Below, piece by piece: positions 31,025-43,941 of a stretch of DNA of 64,000 nucleotides. Where the stretch lies: NCBI RefSeq assembly GCF_019649055.1, contig NW_026570222.1:1674001-1738000 (forward strand). The letters are read 5' to 3'. How positions within the stretch are numbered: the stretch's first letter is position 1; the number at the start of each line of letters is the position of its first letter. The DNA is from Paramacrobiotus metropolitanus (Eukaryota; Tardigrada; Eutardigrada; Parachela; Macrobiotidae). The translations under genes and the position numbers were made by a program. The notes beneath the pieces were generated by a model. That model was not told the DNA's origin. It saw nothing but the letters and a program-made list of their open reading frames with translations, and searched no databases.

Positions 31025-34000
31025 TTATTGACCGCTTTTGGCCATTATGTGCTCCTTGAGATCCGCTTCCTCGTCATTACACATCCGCGGGTTGACGAAG
31101 CCGAACACATTGTATTCGATCATGACGGCCAGTATCAAATAAATGCCGTACGTAATGTAGAATATCGTCCCCACTCGCCGGGTCAGTCTCCATCCCGTCG
31201 AGCGTAATCCACCCAGCTGCGCAAATGTAAACGTTTGTCACATACACGATAATGTTAAACACTGCAGGAGAATATTCCAGCACAGCATACCGCAATGGCA
31301 ACGGTCACAAAAAGCAGGACTGCGTTGTAGACCAATCCGTTACTATTGATTCTCACCTGGATAGCAGAAGAAAAACTGTCATAAACTAGTTAACTACAAA
31401 GTTTACAATACGCTTACGGTTCACCAAACATGTACGCGCAGTTTGCCACCAGTGTCACGTTATGTACAAGCCGGTAATTAAATTCTTGCGTTAAGGTACA
31501 GGTAGTAAAAGTACCGGTACATACTAAGCGCGATGCTGGCGCTTAGAAAGCAGTCACTACGCTACAATTATTGCGGTCATAAATTTATTTCTACGATAAA
31601 TTATTATGATAAATATAATTGATAACTTTTTTGGTTATACGATTATACGATATAAATATTTATTTGACGTACATCAGCCATGCCCGCAACGTGTTAAGAG
31701 CGTGGCGGGGCGTGATTTGGAGTTTAGCGTAACCCATGAATTTGCATTTCTCGCTGTATCTTTACGCAGGAAATAAAACACCGGGCTTGTATGCACAACA
31801 ATGTATAGTCTATTGCAAAACAGTTCACGTCGCAGTTTGAGGATCGTGCAACCTTGTTATGGGAGTTCGTAAGCAAATTAAATGCTGGGGCTGCAATTTA
31901 AATACCGTATGTCCAGGTCGAACCATGCTTGTACTTAAGAACCACGGAAGCGCCAGCCCAATAAGGATATCGAAAACGTTGCTCCCGATGCTGTTTGATA
32001 CAGCCATATCTATAACCGGTGTTATTCCGTCATAAAGCACACTAAACTATTACGCTTATTAGATCAAAGTGACGGCCAAACCTATGGAACTGTAATACCA
32101 TTTTCTACGCTAATTATAGAATATTTAAGTAAGCGTTTTACCTATCATTCCTTGGCGGGCAACTATTAGGCTAGCCATCTGTAAAACGTTAACAGCGATT
32201 AATGGTAAATACCAAGTACAGTAAGTGTTTTATACTACAGTAATATTAAACTGTTCATTTTTTGCACTGGTAGAAGATTATACCGTGATACGGAAAGCGT
32301 AGCTGTTTCATATATGCGCCGCATAATGCGCGATATAATCACGTCACGATCGCAAGCGACGCGCAGCCATGTTATGTAATTTAATTAGAAGTAACTACTT
32401 ACTGCATCAGGGATGCTTGTTCCTGCTGCAAGGAAAGTTATCCCCATAATCGAGTCGGGAATGTTCATTGTGTGACCCATTATCGTTACCTGCATATGAC
32501 TCCATTTGGTAGTGAACTCGTATATTCAAGTTGCAATTTTAATCGTAATAAAAAATATTTTTAATGTTATCCTGAATAAACAATTGGTCGGTATAAATTA
32601 TATAGGACCATTATAGGTATACCGTATACATAAAAATATAGATGCTAAATACAGATATTAAACACAGTTTATAATTTAGTTTAGCTAGACGCTATTGTAA
32701 GCATACCATCCAAACCATTATATAACTGAACACCGCAATCCATGCGATTGAGAGGAAGAACGTCGCAAGATACCTGAAATAGTCAACAAATCACTGATTA
32801 GACCAGATTATTTAGTAGTTTGATTTTGATTGCAGTTGTTATGCGCAAGGTAAAGCTAATGACGTTTTTGATAATGGATTGATGTTGTCAATTAAAGTAC
32901 AGTATTTTATTGTACATCTGTCTTGCATTTTGCATTTTCGTGGTCGCGGCGGAGTGTTAGTGACCTTGGCGTGAGATATGCAATGAAGCTGTACAATATC
33001 TATTATTTATTTAACTTTAAATATCTATTTATTTATCTATTATTTATTTGTATTTATCGTAGATACTCGTACTAGATTCAAAATATAAATATGCATCGTA
33101 TAGCAGCACTATTAAACCGTGTAGTTGTTCTGCGCCCCCCGTTTAACGTACATTCACCCGGTTGCAGTATTTTTATGTTGCGGAACAAATCAGAATCATA
33201 ATTATTTACAAGAAACAGCCGCGGCTTCGCCTCCGCGTTTCTTGTGATCCATGGCCATTTTATTTGAATTTGAATAAATATTTATTAGATTAACATCAGT
33301 CTATTGGTCGAAACATGATCGGCAAATGCAATAGGGTAAACACGAATTTTCTATGAAAATCAGCTCATGATTCTCTCAACCTTGAAAGCATTCCCTTTCG
33401 TTGTACATACAGATAATTTTACGATATCCCCTACCCGAAAAGAAAGTCGAAATATCAATCTATAAGGTGTGAAATTCGAAACAGTGATAGTCATCGGTTC
33501 CGATACCGGATAAGTGATAATCATCGGTACCGGTTCCGTTCTCCGGACAGTAGTGGTAGCTCGGTCACTCATGTACACTGTACAATAATGACAGCTCGGT
33601 CACCCGCTCACCTCGGCTTTCTGCGCTGGACAGCAGTGTTAGCTCGATCACCCGCTCACCTAACGGGCTTTGTACACGGACAGTAGTGGTAGCTCGGTCA
33701 CTCGTTTCATCTCGGCTTCGCTTCCGCGTTTCTTGAGGTCTACGACTGGTCTGTTCGAATTTTTATTTTAGTCGTTTTTATTCGTATCTTTTGACTCTGT
33801 GAACTGGACTGTAGTGGTGGACTGGTGGGGCTTTCTGCGCCGGACAGTAGTGGTTGCTCGGTCACTCGCTCACCTAACGGACGCTTACCTTCCGTCTGTA
33901 CACTAGGGCAGCTCAGCACTCCATCACCGAACAGCAGTGGTAGCTGATCACCTGCTCACCTCCCGGGCTTTCTGCGCCGGACAGCAGTGGTAGCTCGATC

Positions 34001-37000
34001 ACCCGCTCACCTAACGGGCTTTGTACACTGGACAGTAGTGACAGCTTGATCTGCGCCGGACAGCAGTGGTAGCTCGATCACCCGCTCACCTAACGGGCTT
34101 TGTACACTGGACACGCAGTGTTAGCTCGTCTGGACCCGCTGAAACGGACTTTGTACACTGGACAGTAGTAACAGCTCGGTCACCCGCTTACCTTCCGGGA
34201 TCTGTACACGGACAATAGTGGCAGCTCAGCACTCCATCACCGAACGGGCTCTTTGTGCGCCGGACAGCAGTGGTAGCCGGTCACCCGCTGACCTACGGAC
34301 TGGTCACCTGCTCACCTCCCGGGCTTTCTGCGCCGGACAGTAGTGGTTGCTCGATCACCCGCTCACCTAACGGACTTTGTACACTGGACAGTAGTAACAG
34401 CTCGATCACCTGCTCTGCGCCGGACAGCAGTGGTAGCTCGATCACCCGGGGCTTTGTACTGCGTAGTGACAGCGGACAGCAGTGTTAGCTCGATCACCCG
34501 CTCACCGAACGGACTTTGTACACTGGACAGTAGTAACAGCTCGGTCACCCGCTCGACTTCCGGGATCTGTGCACGGACAATAGTGGCAGCTCAGCACTCC
34601 TTCACCGAACGTGCTTTTGCGCCGGACAGCATTGGTAGCCCGGTCACCCGCTGCGCTAACGGACTTTCTGCGCCGGACATTAGTGACAGCGTGGTCACCC
34701 GCTCTCCTACCGGGCTCTGTGCACCGGACAGTAGTGGTAACTCGGTCACTCGTTCCCTAACGGGCTTTTTACACTGAAAAGCAGTGACAGCTCGGTCACT
34801 CGGTCACTCGGCATCGGACAGTAATGACAGCTCGGTCAACCGCTCACATAGCTATCCATAGTGGCAGTTCGGCCACTCACTGGCTTAGCGGGCTATTTTA
34901 ACTAGAATGTAGTTGTAATTTGGTCAACTAACGGGTTGTGCACTGAACAGTGGCGGTAGTTCTGTCTATCGCTGCGTGGCCGGTACTTGTTTAGAAATTG
35001 TCCTCGATGACAACATTGGATATGTAGTCGTTTTTGTCGCAATAACGCCAAAGGTCTGCTAATTAAATTGATTCTGATATTAATTAGTGGAAAGTACTTT
35101 CATTTTTTAACTATATTTTATTTGGTTTACGTGGCAACATTGCCTGGTTAAAAATACCACGCTGATAATTATTATTATAATAATTTAGTTACATTTGGTG
35201 AAGGTAGTCAAAACTCTTCCGCTGTGGCGCTCGAAGCGGGAGAGGTTTTAAAAGAAATGAATACTATCTGGCCGGGTTTTCGATTACGGGCTTTCAGAAT
35301 ATAATATTGGTTTTGGTCAGTCTTTTCTGGTTTGCCGGCTCTGGTGTATCCCGTTCGTGGCAATATAGATCTGAATCTTGATATTGAGATACTAATGAAA
35401 ATGACATGATAATACTAAAACTGCAAAAAAAAGCACGCACATTGTCCGAATGTTTCCTGGTAGTTGGCTAGAAAATTTTGAGTCCGCGACTGCTCTGCCT
35501 TTTTTCGCACTGTATTACACGACAGTAGCACTGCCACGAATAGCTGGTGAACACTTACCATTTAGCAAATCGTTCCTTTTTACAGTCGGGTATGGTGTAA
35601 TAGAGCACAAAATAAATAGGATACATAACGATCCATCGGGCAAAGGCTTTCTTCCCGGACCCCGGCTGCGGCTTAACCCGCCATTTTTCAAATTCTTCAT
35701 GAACCACTTCAAATGAGCTGAAATTACGCAAATTGTTAACAGAACTTTTTGAAGGCTAAGTCTTAAAACTATTTCATCATCGTTAGTAAATCAGAACAGG
35801 AATTATGGTCATGAATAGTGGTCCTGTTATAGTCATGTCGTGCGATAGTTACAGTACATTTAGAAGCTGCAAAAAGTTTTAATTTCCTATAACCGTTTTG
35901 CTGTTAAAGAGAAATACCAAGGTACTGTACTTCTTGTTGTAAGTAAATTAATTATTATATTAACGATTTGGTACTTCTCATTATATGATCTGACTGATGT
36001 AGCAACTAGCAAGCATACGTACTTTCGTTGATGCCATTGCACTTTTTCGTTGGAAGGGACACTTAAAGAAGACTGTTTATGTGGATGTGGAGACATCGCT
36101 TCGTGATCCTGGAAATTGTCTGCTTCATCGGCGAATTGTTCTTAATAAATAAATAAGCACATTTTTGCCACGTTTTCTTCATCGACAGTTGATAGCCTTT
36201 TACGTATTTACAACTGATGAAATCCATCGACGATTAGGAATTTAACGTTACGCTCGAATTCTAAAAAACTTACCGTAACCGCTAAAAACTGGCTTGTCAA
36301 ACCGTCCACCACCTGAAAGCCGTGCCGACTCTTCCACACCCTGAACTGGGCCACTCCAGCCAGTCTTCTGGGACACCCACTCGAACGCTCTTGTATTAAA
36401 TCTGGTTGAAAAACGGGTAAGTGTCTGCCTTTTTTGTCACAGAAACCGCTGTTTTTGCGCTGTTAGTCGTCAACTTACTTCATGGTGCATACATAAATGC
36501 CATAGAATATCAACATGATCAACGATTCATACCTGCAACAGAAAGACATTTTTTGTATAACAATCTGATGCGCTAGATACAAAATTAAAATTATGTAGCC
36601 TCCAGTGGAGTACATTTTGTGATCTATTAAGTAAGTATTCACACTTAAGAATAAATTGTTTTTAATGTACAGATATACGGGTACTCATCACCAAAAGTTG
36701 GATAGTTTACATCTGTCCTTAACGTGTAGCGGTAAGCTTACCAAGTCACTTCTCCGTCAGCAATAGACTGCAATTAACACTCTTGTTAGTTGTTTGTCAC
36801 ATTACAAAACTACTGTCATTTATTTTCGATTATCATTGTGCTAGAAAGCAATACTCTAAAAAATTGAATCGGTTTTTTAAATTCACAGCTGCGAATATGC
36901 GTATATATACAAATGTACGTACTGTATATGTATGTATATATTATAATAATTTACAGCTGTGAATGTACATATATGAATTCATGCGCAAATGTACATATAG

Positions 37001-39229
37001 ATATATGTATATGTGTCATGTAGCTCGTAGGTTTTTCCATGAAAAAACCTTTCAAAGATTAGCTACGGTAGAGCTAGAGAAGGTCATAGATAAGATTAAG
37101 AAAATCTTACCGCAATCAAAACTGCAATAGAAATGGAATAAAATCCAGTGTCCCTCATTATAGGCCACCACGATAATTGTGTTCCCTAAATTCAATTAGT
37201 GTTATTATAAGGTAAACGTTTTTAGCTCTCCCGAAATGGGCGAGGCTGAGCATGAAAATAATAAAACAAAATTCTTATTTTAACTTGCAAGCATCCGGTA
37301 GCTGTAGTGGACTTCCGTGACGCAAAGAAACAATCAGAAGCGCATCAAATTTTTTTTGTCTTGTATGATAGTTCTGTGCTACTTGTAAAATGTAAAATAG
37401 TCAACAAATATTTAGACAAATACGTGTATGCTGTGTATGTGTAACAGCAATGTTGTATATGTTTAGAAGAAGTACTGGAGGAGTGCAAAAATGACGAAAT
37501 TATCTGTTAGGCTAAAACATCGCTACCTCTGTTCCAGAAAAAAATGCGCAGGTTCCCACCACAAACAAGACATTGAAAACTGCAGATCCAACAATAGTTC
37601 CTGTTCCAACGTCACCTTTCGCCACGAACACACCTGCCGACAGAAAACTTAACGCTCTTAGCGAGCATTATTTTTAATAGCACAGATTTCCAAGTAATTT
37701 TAGGTACGTGTTTACCAATAAGGCTAGCAAACAGTTCGGGCGCAGAACTTCCAGCTACATCGCAAAAGTAAATGAAGTTAACCCAATGGTACCAACAACT
37801 TAAAGGATTAAAAAAGCGAAAGGTGAAATTTCCCACCAGCCATTAATGTTGCTCCTGCGACATCTTCGCTCAAGTTTAACCTCTAAATAACAGAAAAATT
37901 AGATTAGCGCATTGACTTGTAATAAAATTTCTATAAAGGTCACGTTAGAAAAAGTTACAATCTCGGCTGGTACGCTTGCGCAGGATACGGCCGAATGCTC
38001 GCGTAGGTCACACTAGATGTACAACTAGATGTACAAACACAACTGGTCGCGCGCTAGCGCGACCGATACTTGTATATATATATAATATTATGTCAGCATC
38101 GTCCATACTTTAAATTGCAGTAATTACACTCTGTATTCTTCCAGCAGCTAGTCTGTCAAATACGTTTACTTTGATTTATCTACTTATTTAGTAAACGAAG
38201 TTGGATCAGGATGTTACTGCTTTCAGACACAAACCTTGCAGACAGTTTCCAAACTTCCACAAAAATAATCATCGCAGACAACCGCCAAACACAGAAACAT
38301 ATACACAACCACCAGAATGTGTACAAGCAAACCTCCATAACGGCGGCCTTTCTGATCGAACATATCTGGGGGAAACTGTCTGATAGCTGGAAACAATCGA
38401 AAAATAATTAAAATATGCGAATGGTGCGCTTTTTACTTAATCTTTTTTTCCCTTTAGATGGTTCGCATTGACAGAGGTTATCGTTATACAGCTTGTACTG
38501 TATGTATATATGTATCTATATAATATATATATTCTATATTTCACTCTGTACGGTACCTGGTATAGTGCATTCCGGCTCTTTTATCGGTTCTTCCGTCGTG
38601 CTGTGTCCATAAACCGTTGCGCCTACGCTAGTGTGGCTGTGTGCGTGTGTGGAGTGGCTATGTTTTTTGTCGTCTTTATCATCCTCTTCGTCGTCATCAT
38701 CGTCACCATTATCGTTGTCCTTGTCAGTTTTTACATGTTTATCTTTTTCTTTTCCCTTATGCGAGGTATGAGTAGATTTCTTCCGCGCGGGTGTCGTTGT
38801 TTTGACAACCGTACGTTTAGTTGTTTTATGCCGCGACTTCACTGTGGTTGTCGCGTCCTCTTCTGTTTCTTCTTCCTTTTGTTCCGCATCCTCTCCATCT
38901 GGATCCGTCTTTTCGCTGTCTTCACCAGCAGCTGGATCATCCGTTTCCGGTTCGGCATCTTCAATTTCTTCCTTATTGGGTTTTTGTCGAGCATTCCGAA
39001 TTAATTTCGTTTGATTGGATATTACTGTTTCGGTATCAAATATAGCAGCTCGTTTTTGTCTGCTAAGGGTGTTCTGTACGGGCTCGGGGTGATGGCCATT
39101 GCCTTGTCCACTATCCTTGGATAACGACAAAAAGGCAGGGCCTAAAAATCGTTCAGTTTTAATACTTACCTTAACAGTATTTCCCTACTCACGTTTTGCT
39201 GTGTACCATGTATACAATGCTGCCGCCAT
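31025..39229 (-). CDS. SLC24A: K+-dependent Na+/Ca2+ exchanger (NCKX, SLC24A3/4-like)
   Basis: Plasma-membrane antiporter exporting Ca2+ and K+ in exchange for Na+. Eighteen coding exons, 692 residues, all phases closing: 39229-39193, 39141-38557, 38386-38235, 37882-37837, 37754-37716, 37633-37527, 37185-37111, 36767-36742, 36532-36479, 36401-36274, 36140-36023, 35717-35559, 32773-32707, 32489-32403, 32178-32142, 32009-31906, 31356-31291, 31216-31025. The inferred start has an excellent GCCATGG context. The second exon is a hydrophilic acidic/His-rich extracellular region. Then FPPDMF, the first membrane segment ([17 protein letters not shown]), alpha-1 repeat ([38 protein letters not shown]), cytosolic loop, alpha-2 repeat ([38 protein letters not shown]) and C-terminal helices ending [13 protein letters not shown]. 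The wording of alpha-2 and YYTIPDC favours the SLC24A3/4 branch. The 2.8-kb intron (35558-32774) contains a minisatellite. Divergent with DEGS1. Confidence 0.95.
33223..33735. repeat. Duplicated 22-bp block flanking the minisatellite
   Basis: GGCTTCGC(C/T)TCCGCGTTTCTTG occurs at 33223-33244 and again at 33713-33735, each followed by a T-rich stretch. This suggests a segmental copy at the edge of the minisatellite within the SLC24 intron. Confidence 0.7.
33545..34870. repeat. Intronic minisatellite, ~53-bp units
   Basis: About 25 degenerate tandem units. A typical unit runs TTTCTGCGCCGGACAGCAGT, GGTAGCTCGATCACCCGCTC, ACCTAACGGGC. Two main variants alternate: a CTGCGCCGGACAGCAGTGG form and a TGTACACTGGACAGTAGTAA form. 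The array is markedly more GC-rich than the flanks and lies inside the 35558-32774 intron of the SLC24 gene. Shorter deletions and composite units show unequal exchange or slippage. Long open frames across it are repeat artefacts. Confidence 0.92.
38040..38074. repeat. GC-rich hairpin element, copy 1
   Basis: CAACTGGTCGCGCGCTAGCG followed by CGACC and ACTTGTAT. Arms GGTCGCGC and GCGCGACC are perfectly complementary around a GCTA loop. It sits in the SLC24 intron 38234-37883, next to a (TA)n run. A close relative occurs at 43942-43982. Confidence 0.8.
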
Positions 39230-40748
39230 GGCCCCTACTCTACTTACATATCCACACTCGAAAATTTAATTAAGTAACAAAACTTCATCGCTGGAATACG
39301 CAAAACATCCAACTACACTCTTAATTCAGACGAAATGATCACTACTGCCTATATGTTCCTCAAGCACTTTTGGGAAAACCGAAGCTTTCTCAGTTGCACG
39401 TCAATTAACCTAAATGTTAAAGAACGGGAAAGTGCACATACAGCAGGAAAAAAACTCACGACCAGGTTTAGGATGAAATTATAGTTCTAAAGTTTAAGGA
39501 CTGTGCTATCTTCCTTTTTTAGCTCAAATTTCCGTTTTCACCTGAACAACCTCCAGGGACGGAATATACATATATGTGTATTTTGTATCTATCTACACCC
39601 ATGTGCTGGAATTACGTATACTGTTAGGGTAATTATGACGAATTATTTTCAGGTCAATAAATTATAGATTAATAGGACGTCTCAATAATTAAGCGGTAAA
39701 CCGGATCAATTTAATTCAAGCAAAACCATAAAAACAGATATACCGTGCAAACTGTAAAGTACATTTATTGCCTGTGGTAAGCCTAAGATCGGCGACCAGA
39801 TGGCAACTTTGGTAGTCCATAGTATTTGTGATGGGATAAACAGTGTTTAAATCCTAATCGAAAACATGAAATGCAACGACTGGACACCGGTGTAACACGT
39901 GTTCCCTACAGAGACCATTGTGAAAAACTCATAATACTCTGCTGTACCGGAAGCTATTTGCAGTCGACAATCCGACTGCAGTAACCTATCGCGCCCTATG
40001 GTGTACTGCAATAATACAACGTCAATCCGCTATGTAGCAGGTAATTTCATCACAATACCGTTGTAACAGAAAACGTTATGAGCTGAATTTTTACGACTAT
40101 TGATTGTCATTCTGCTCTCTATTTTAATATCCATAAACTATAAAGCTAATTTTCCTTACACATTTGCATTGCAATGGGTTACGGTCACACGGGATGTGAC
40201 CGTCCAAAGTGGTCTAATTATAGTATGCCGCTGTCAGCCTGATATTAGGCTGTTGAATCGTTTGATACTCTTAAGTACAAGTCACGCAAATTTTTGTTGT
40301 GTACGCGACATTAAGGCCGATCTTTCCGTTCAAGGAATAAACCACCCATTTTAAAATCGACTTCACATTCCCGTATTAAATAATTTAGTTTAGTGCTGAT
40401 AGAGACGCGCGGGATTCCTATATCCAGATACTCTCGAAACTGTTTCGATCCTGCATCATTGACAATGAGCTGCTGTACACTATTGCCGACGATAGCCTAC
40501 GGACTGAAAATGCATGGCTACAAAGCCTTGGCGTAATGGCATACTAATCGTGGGTTCGTGACTACATGCTTGTATATACAGATCGGGCTCCAACACGATA
40601 ACCGTAAAAATCGATCCCGCCCGATAAATCGGACATGTTTTTGTATTGAGAGCGAGGCACATTGACTGAGGCTAAAATTAATATTTTCCCGTCCTGTGTG
40701 TACAGTCACATTTTATCCCTGTCCTGTTTTACACCCATGCCCGCTTAC
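39230..40748. other. Upstream region of SLC24, no gene called
   Basis: Putative promoter of the exchanger on its left side. A minus-strand frame at 40662-40483 reads as plausible protein (CLALNTKTCPIYRAG and on to SVGYRRQ) and could be a last exon of the decayed patch to its right. Acceptor candidates with matching phase give a different frame, so I leave it uncalled. Confidence 0.35.
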
Positions 40749-41002
40749 GCAATCGTGAGTCCATGAACATTAGGAACAACGTAAGGAAGATAGTACAGCG
40801 GCAGATCCGGCGCAATGAAGACGATGTTATCGTAGTCGATGGCATGATTTTTAAGTGTGTTTATGCCGCTCGATTTGAGCAACTCTCACAATCCGGGCAA
40901 CAGGGATAAGGCCAGGATCAGGTCCTTTTGAAACAATATAAATCCTTTTGGCAAATCCCCCAAACTTTGTGTAAATACGCCGGCGCACATACGATATGAC
41001 AT
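40749..41002 (-). pseudogene. Coding-like patch broken by one TGA, family unknown
   Basis: From 41002 the minus strand reads MSYRMCAGVFTQSLGDLPKG and on to SLLPGL. It hits a single TGA at 40888-40886, then continues in the same frame through SSGINTLKNHAIDYDNIVFI and PDLPLYYLPYVVPNVHGLTI to a GTAAGC donor at 40748. Composition is strongly protein-like on both sides of the stop. It could be a decayed gene, a selenocysteine codon (no SECIS search possible here) or two exons separated by an intron I misread. Family not recognised. Confidence 0.35.
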
Positions 41003-41227
41003 AAATGCATCAGGAAAGATTGATTAAACGGAATTGTCGGTCGTACGTACAATCACGGCTTTCCCACATTAGGCAGCTGCATTTATTGCAGTCAAAAAAA
41101 GCCCGCAATGTGCATTTTTTTGCGGCACACTATACTGCCGATTATTGAGCACGCAGATCACACCTTCCGTCGTATATATCTTTTTACTGAGTAAGTATTA
41201 ATGTGTCGCAAGAATCTGAATGTCCAG

Positions 41228-41404
41228 AGCCGCTGTCAGTCCCGCACAGTTTTCCTGTGTACTGTCTCAGTCAGCTTGCATCGTCGAAATTTCCAACGGG
41301 ATACGCAATGAATTCGAATATCCCTGTTTAGAGAGCAGTATCATTACGGCGTCAATTCAGTTTGTCAATTGCTCTACGGGAGGTTACGGTGGTAATCCTT
41401 TAAA
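41228..41404 (+). CDS. Candidate exon with cysteine-protease-like wording
   Basis: Bounded by an acceptor (ATGTCCAG, ending 41227) and a GTGAGC donor at 41405. It reads QFSCVLSQSACIVEISNGI and SIQFVNCSTGGYGGNP. The second string resembles the LSxQxxVDCSTGGYG segment of papain-family (C1) peptidases, and the first could correspond to the region just after the catalytic Cys, which is not itself visible. No neighbouring exons found. Possibly a fragment or chance; weak call. Confidence 0.25.
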
Positions 41405-41884
41405 GTGAGCAGTCGTCAGCATTTTATCATCGTTTATCCGCTTTTAAAGGCAACCCTGTTCACTGCAAAACCAAAAAACTTTGTAAATGTTTATCGATCT
41501 CAAGCATATACGCGAAGTTATTTTTGTGAAGTATTCTGTATATCTGATTTTGCTTGTTGGCCTAATAGTTATATTATTAGATCATCATTTTGGCTCGATC
41601 CGCTTAATTAAACAACCACAAACGAAAAACTTTCAAACTGTTTACATGAACTGAACAATGTTACATTCTTAACCAACGCCCAATGCAGGAGGTACAGGTA
41701 ATTTTTCTCTTTTGTTGTAATTTTACAAATTTTTCCTTTAAGTTTAAAAATTGGAGCACGACACATACATCATATGCGAATCAAATTTTTTACTGTACAA
41801 TTCACGCTTGACGCGTACGGTACAGATAGATGCCTGTCTTCATTATATACAGTTCATAAAGACCAAATTCCAAAGTGAACTTAC

Positions 41885-42109
41885 TACAATGCGGAAGACT
41901 ACGAAGATGGAAGAGTGGATCGGCATGCAGAAAAATCACCGCCACACTGGAATATGTCGCATATAGCAGGAAAAAATCCTTGCAGCTTACGTTAATGCCA
42001 GGTCCAGCAGAACATGCACAGTTATAGTAAGATAGCAATATAAAAGCGTAATACAACAGATGCCATTCACCAGCGTCGGCACGCCCGAACCACTAGTAAC
42101 AATCCCGCA
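41885..42109 (-). CDS. Candidate two-exon hydrophobic fragment
   Basis: Exon 42109-41991 follows a strong acceptor (TTATTCCCTTTCTGCAG) and ends at a GTAAGC donor. A 44-nt intron with a clean CCAG acceptor joins it in phase to 41946-41885, which ends at GTAAGT. Together they encode SGVPTLVNGICCITLLYCYL, then TITVHVLLDLALTVAVIFLH and ADPLFHLRSLPHC, a long membrane-like stretch. It could be part of a 7TM receptor or another membrane protein, but no diagnostic motif settles it. Start and 3' exons not found. Confidence 0.25.
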
Positions 42110-43941
42110 CTGCAGAAAGGGAATAACTTCCCAACTCTGTAGAGGATTGCACAATACTGTATGATGTATCGGCGGGAATACATAGTGTTCCGCACGGTAC
42201 AACAAAGGGCCACGCTCAGACTGATATATATGCATACGCCGCGAATACGATCGAGTCATGCCCTCTGTACGGGTATTCCTACCGGAGCTTCCCACCAACA
42301 GCGAAAAAGTTCAACTCCCTGATATACGCACTACCAGTAAAGGGATACCACAAGATAGAGGACGGCCGTCACTTCGCTGCGGAACAGCGAATGCACTAAT
42401 GTTTGATCTGAGCGTTTTCCAGTGCGTCGGGACCGGGCTTACTTCCCTTTCAACGGCTCATCTATCAAAATCACAGCCGAATCAGATTGTACTTAGGGTT
42501 ACCAGTCGCGAACCGCCAATAATTCAGCAAAGTTTTTTTTTCCTTTCGCATGTACAGCTCGTATTGCGAGCAGCACGGTGTGCGGTTAGAGTATCAGTAT
42601 GTATTTACTGTATACAAGTACTGCACAGGTTTTGCATTGACGCGAAAGTTTGGAATAAGTAGCAAATTTAAACAATACAGTTTTCACCAAGTTCGACCAT
42701 GAAAGAACATACAAAACATTTGTGAACTGGTGATTTATTAGTAGCTGTGTGCACAATATTAAGTTCAAACGTCATAACGTGCGCATACAAGAAGCGCCTT
42801 TTGTACGGTATTACTTGCAAACTGCAATTAATAGCCCTCAAAATAGTAGCAAAGTACACCGTTGCAGTAGCAGTTGCACGATGTCAAAAAATATAATAAT
42901 TATGAAATTATGTTTACGGGTTTCAGAATTAAAGCCCTGCCGTATCTCTATTCGGTGCATGGACTGACAATCAAACTGATTACGAGTCCGTCACCATCTT
43001 GCACGTAGCCGATTAACGAGAAAAGCTACATTTATGCTATGAGTATTCGGTATTCCCTTGACCTTTTTGCAATGCGTTCATCTTCTCTACTAATGACTAA
43101 GCATGATTTCCATTTCTTGACTATTTCAGTTTTCGACTTTGTGTAAGTACTGTATTGATGCAATACAGTAAGTATTTAGTTTGTTTGCGTGTACTTTGTA
43201 GATCGATTTACCCAGTGCACGCTGATGTCGATATTGCAGGTAAGTACTTACTGGTTAAATGCACATAGAGATATAACACTTTTGTGAATGATTAAAGACA
43301 TGTGGTAAAGTTTTACACCATTCTAGCAGTAAATTTCTGTGCAAAAATTGTTTGTTCATTAATCGATATTGTGCCTGTATGTGGCACTTAAACTTTAAAG
43401 ACAAAAAGTGTTTTCGCAAGGCTTTGCACAGGCTCCCAACTAGACTACAATGAATGTCACACACATTATACCAAAAGTCAGCAACCATGTCAATGATTAC
43501 AGTAAACAGAAAAATGCAACAACAATGGAATAACAGACATTACAGGTACACGACAGTACTAGTACGAGTTGAAAGGCAAATTTTGTGCCCATTTTGCGCA
43601 TGCTAGCGGAACTAAATTTTTGAAACACCTCTATATTTTAGCATTTCTACGTTAAACTTTTAAAGTTCAATATTGTAAAATTCTAGAACGTGCCAGAAAG
43701 GTCAATAATAATCATATTTTGCTGTTTTCTGTAGTTCTTAATTTTTTGTAGTTCTTAATTTTGAAACCCTTCGATTTAATTTCAAAGTAATTTCAAAGCT
43801 GGCCCCGCCCAGGGGCAAGTACCATTTCTGCGCTTTCAAATACTAATAATTATTATATACGATATATACAAAAATTTTCCACAAAATTAGTGACATATTT
43901 CTAGATTCTTAATCTTTAGATCGAAATTTAATACCTAAAAA

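Noticed and set aside
34255-34777. Repetitive plus-strand frames of 77 and 144 codons (Ser/Thr-rich)
   Set aside because: They are translations of the minisatellite within an SLC24 intron; the repetition is at DNA level.
38468-39004. 178-codon plus-strand hydrophobic frame
   Set aside because: Complement of the acidic, low-complexity second exon of SLC24; acidic codons read as Phe/Leu/Val on the other strand.
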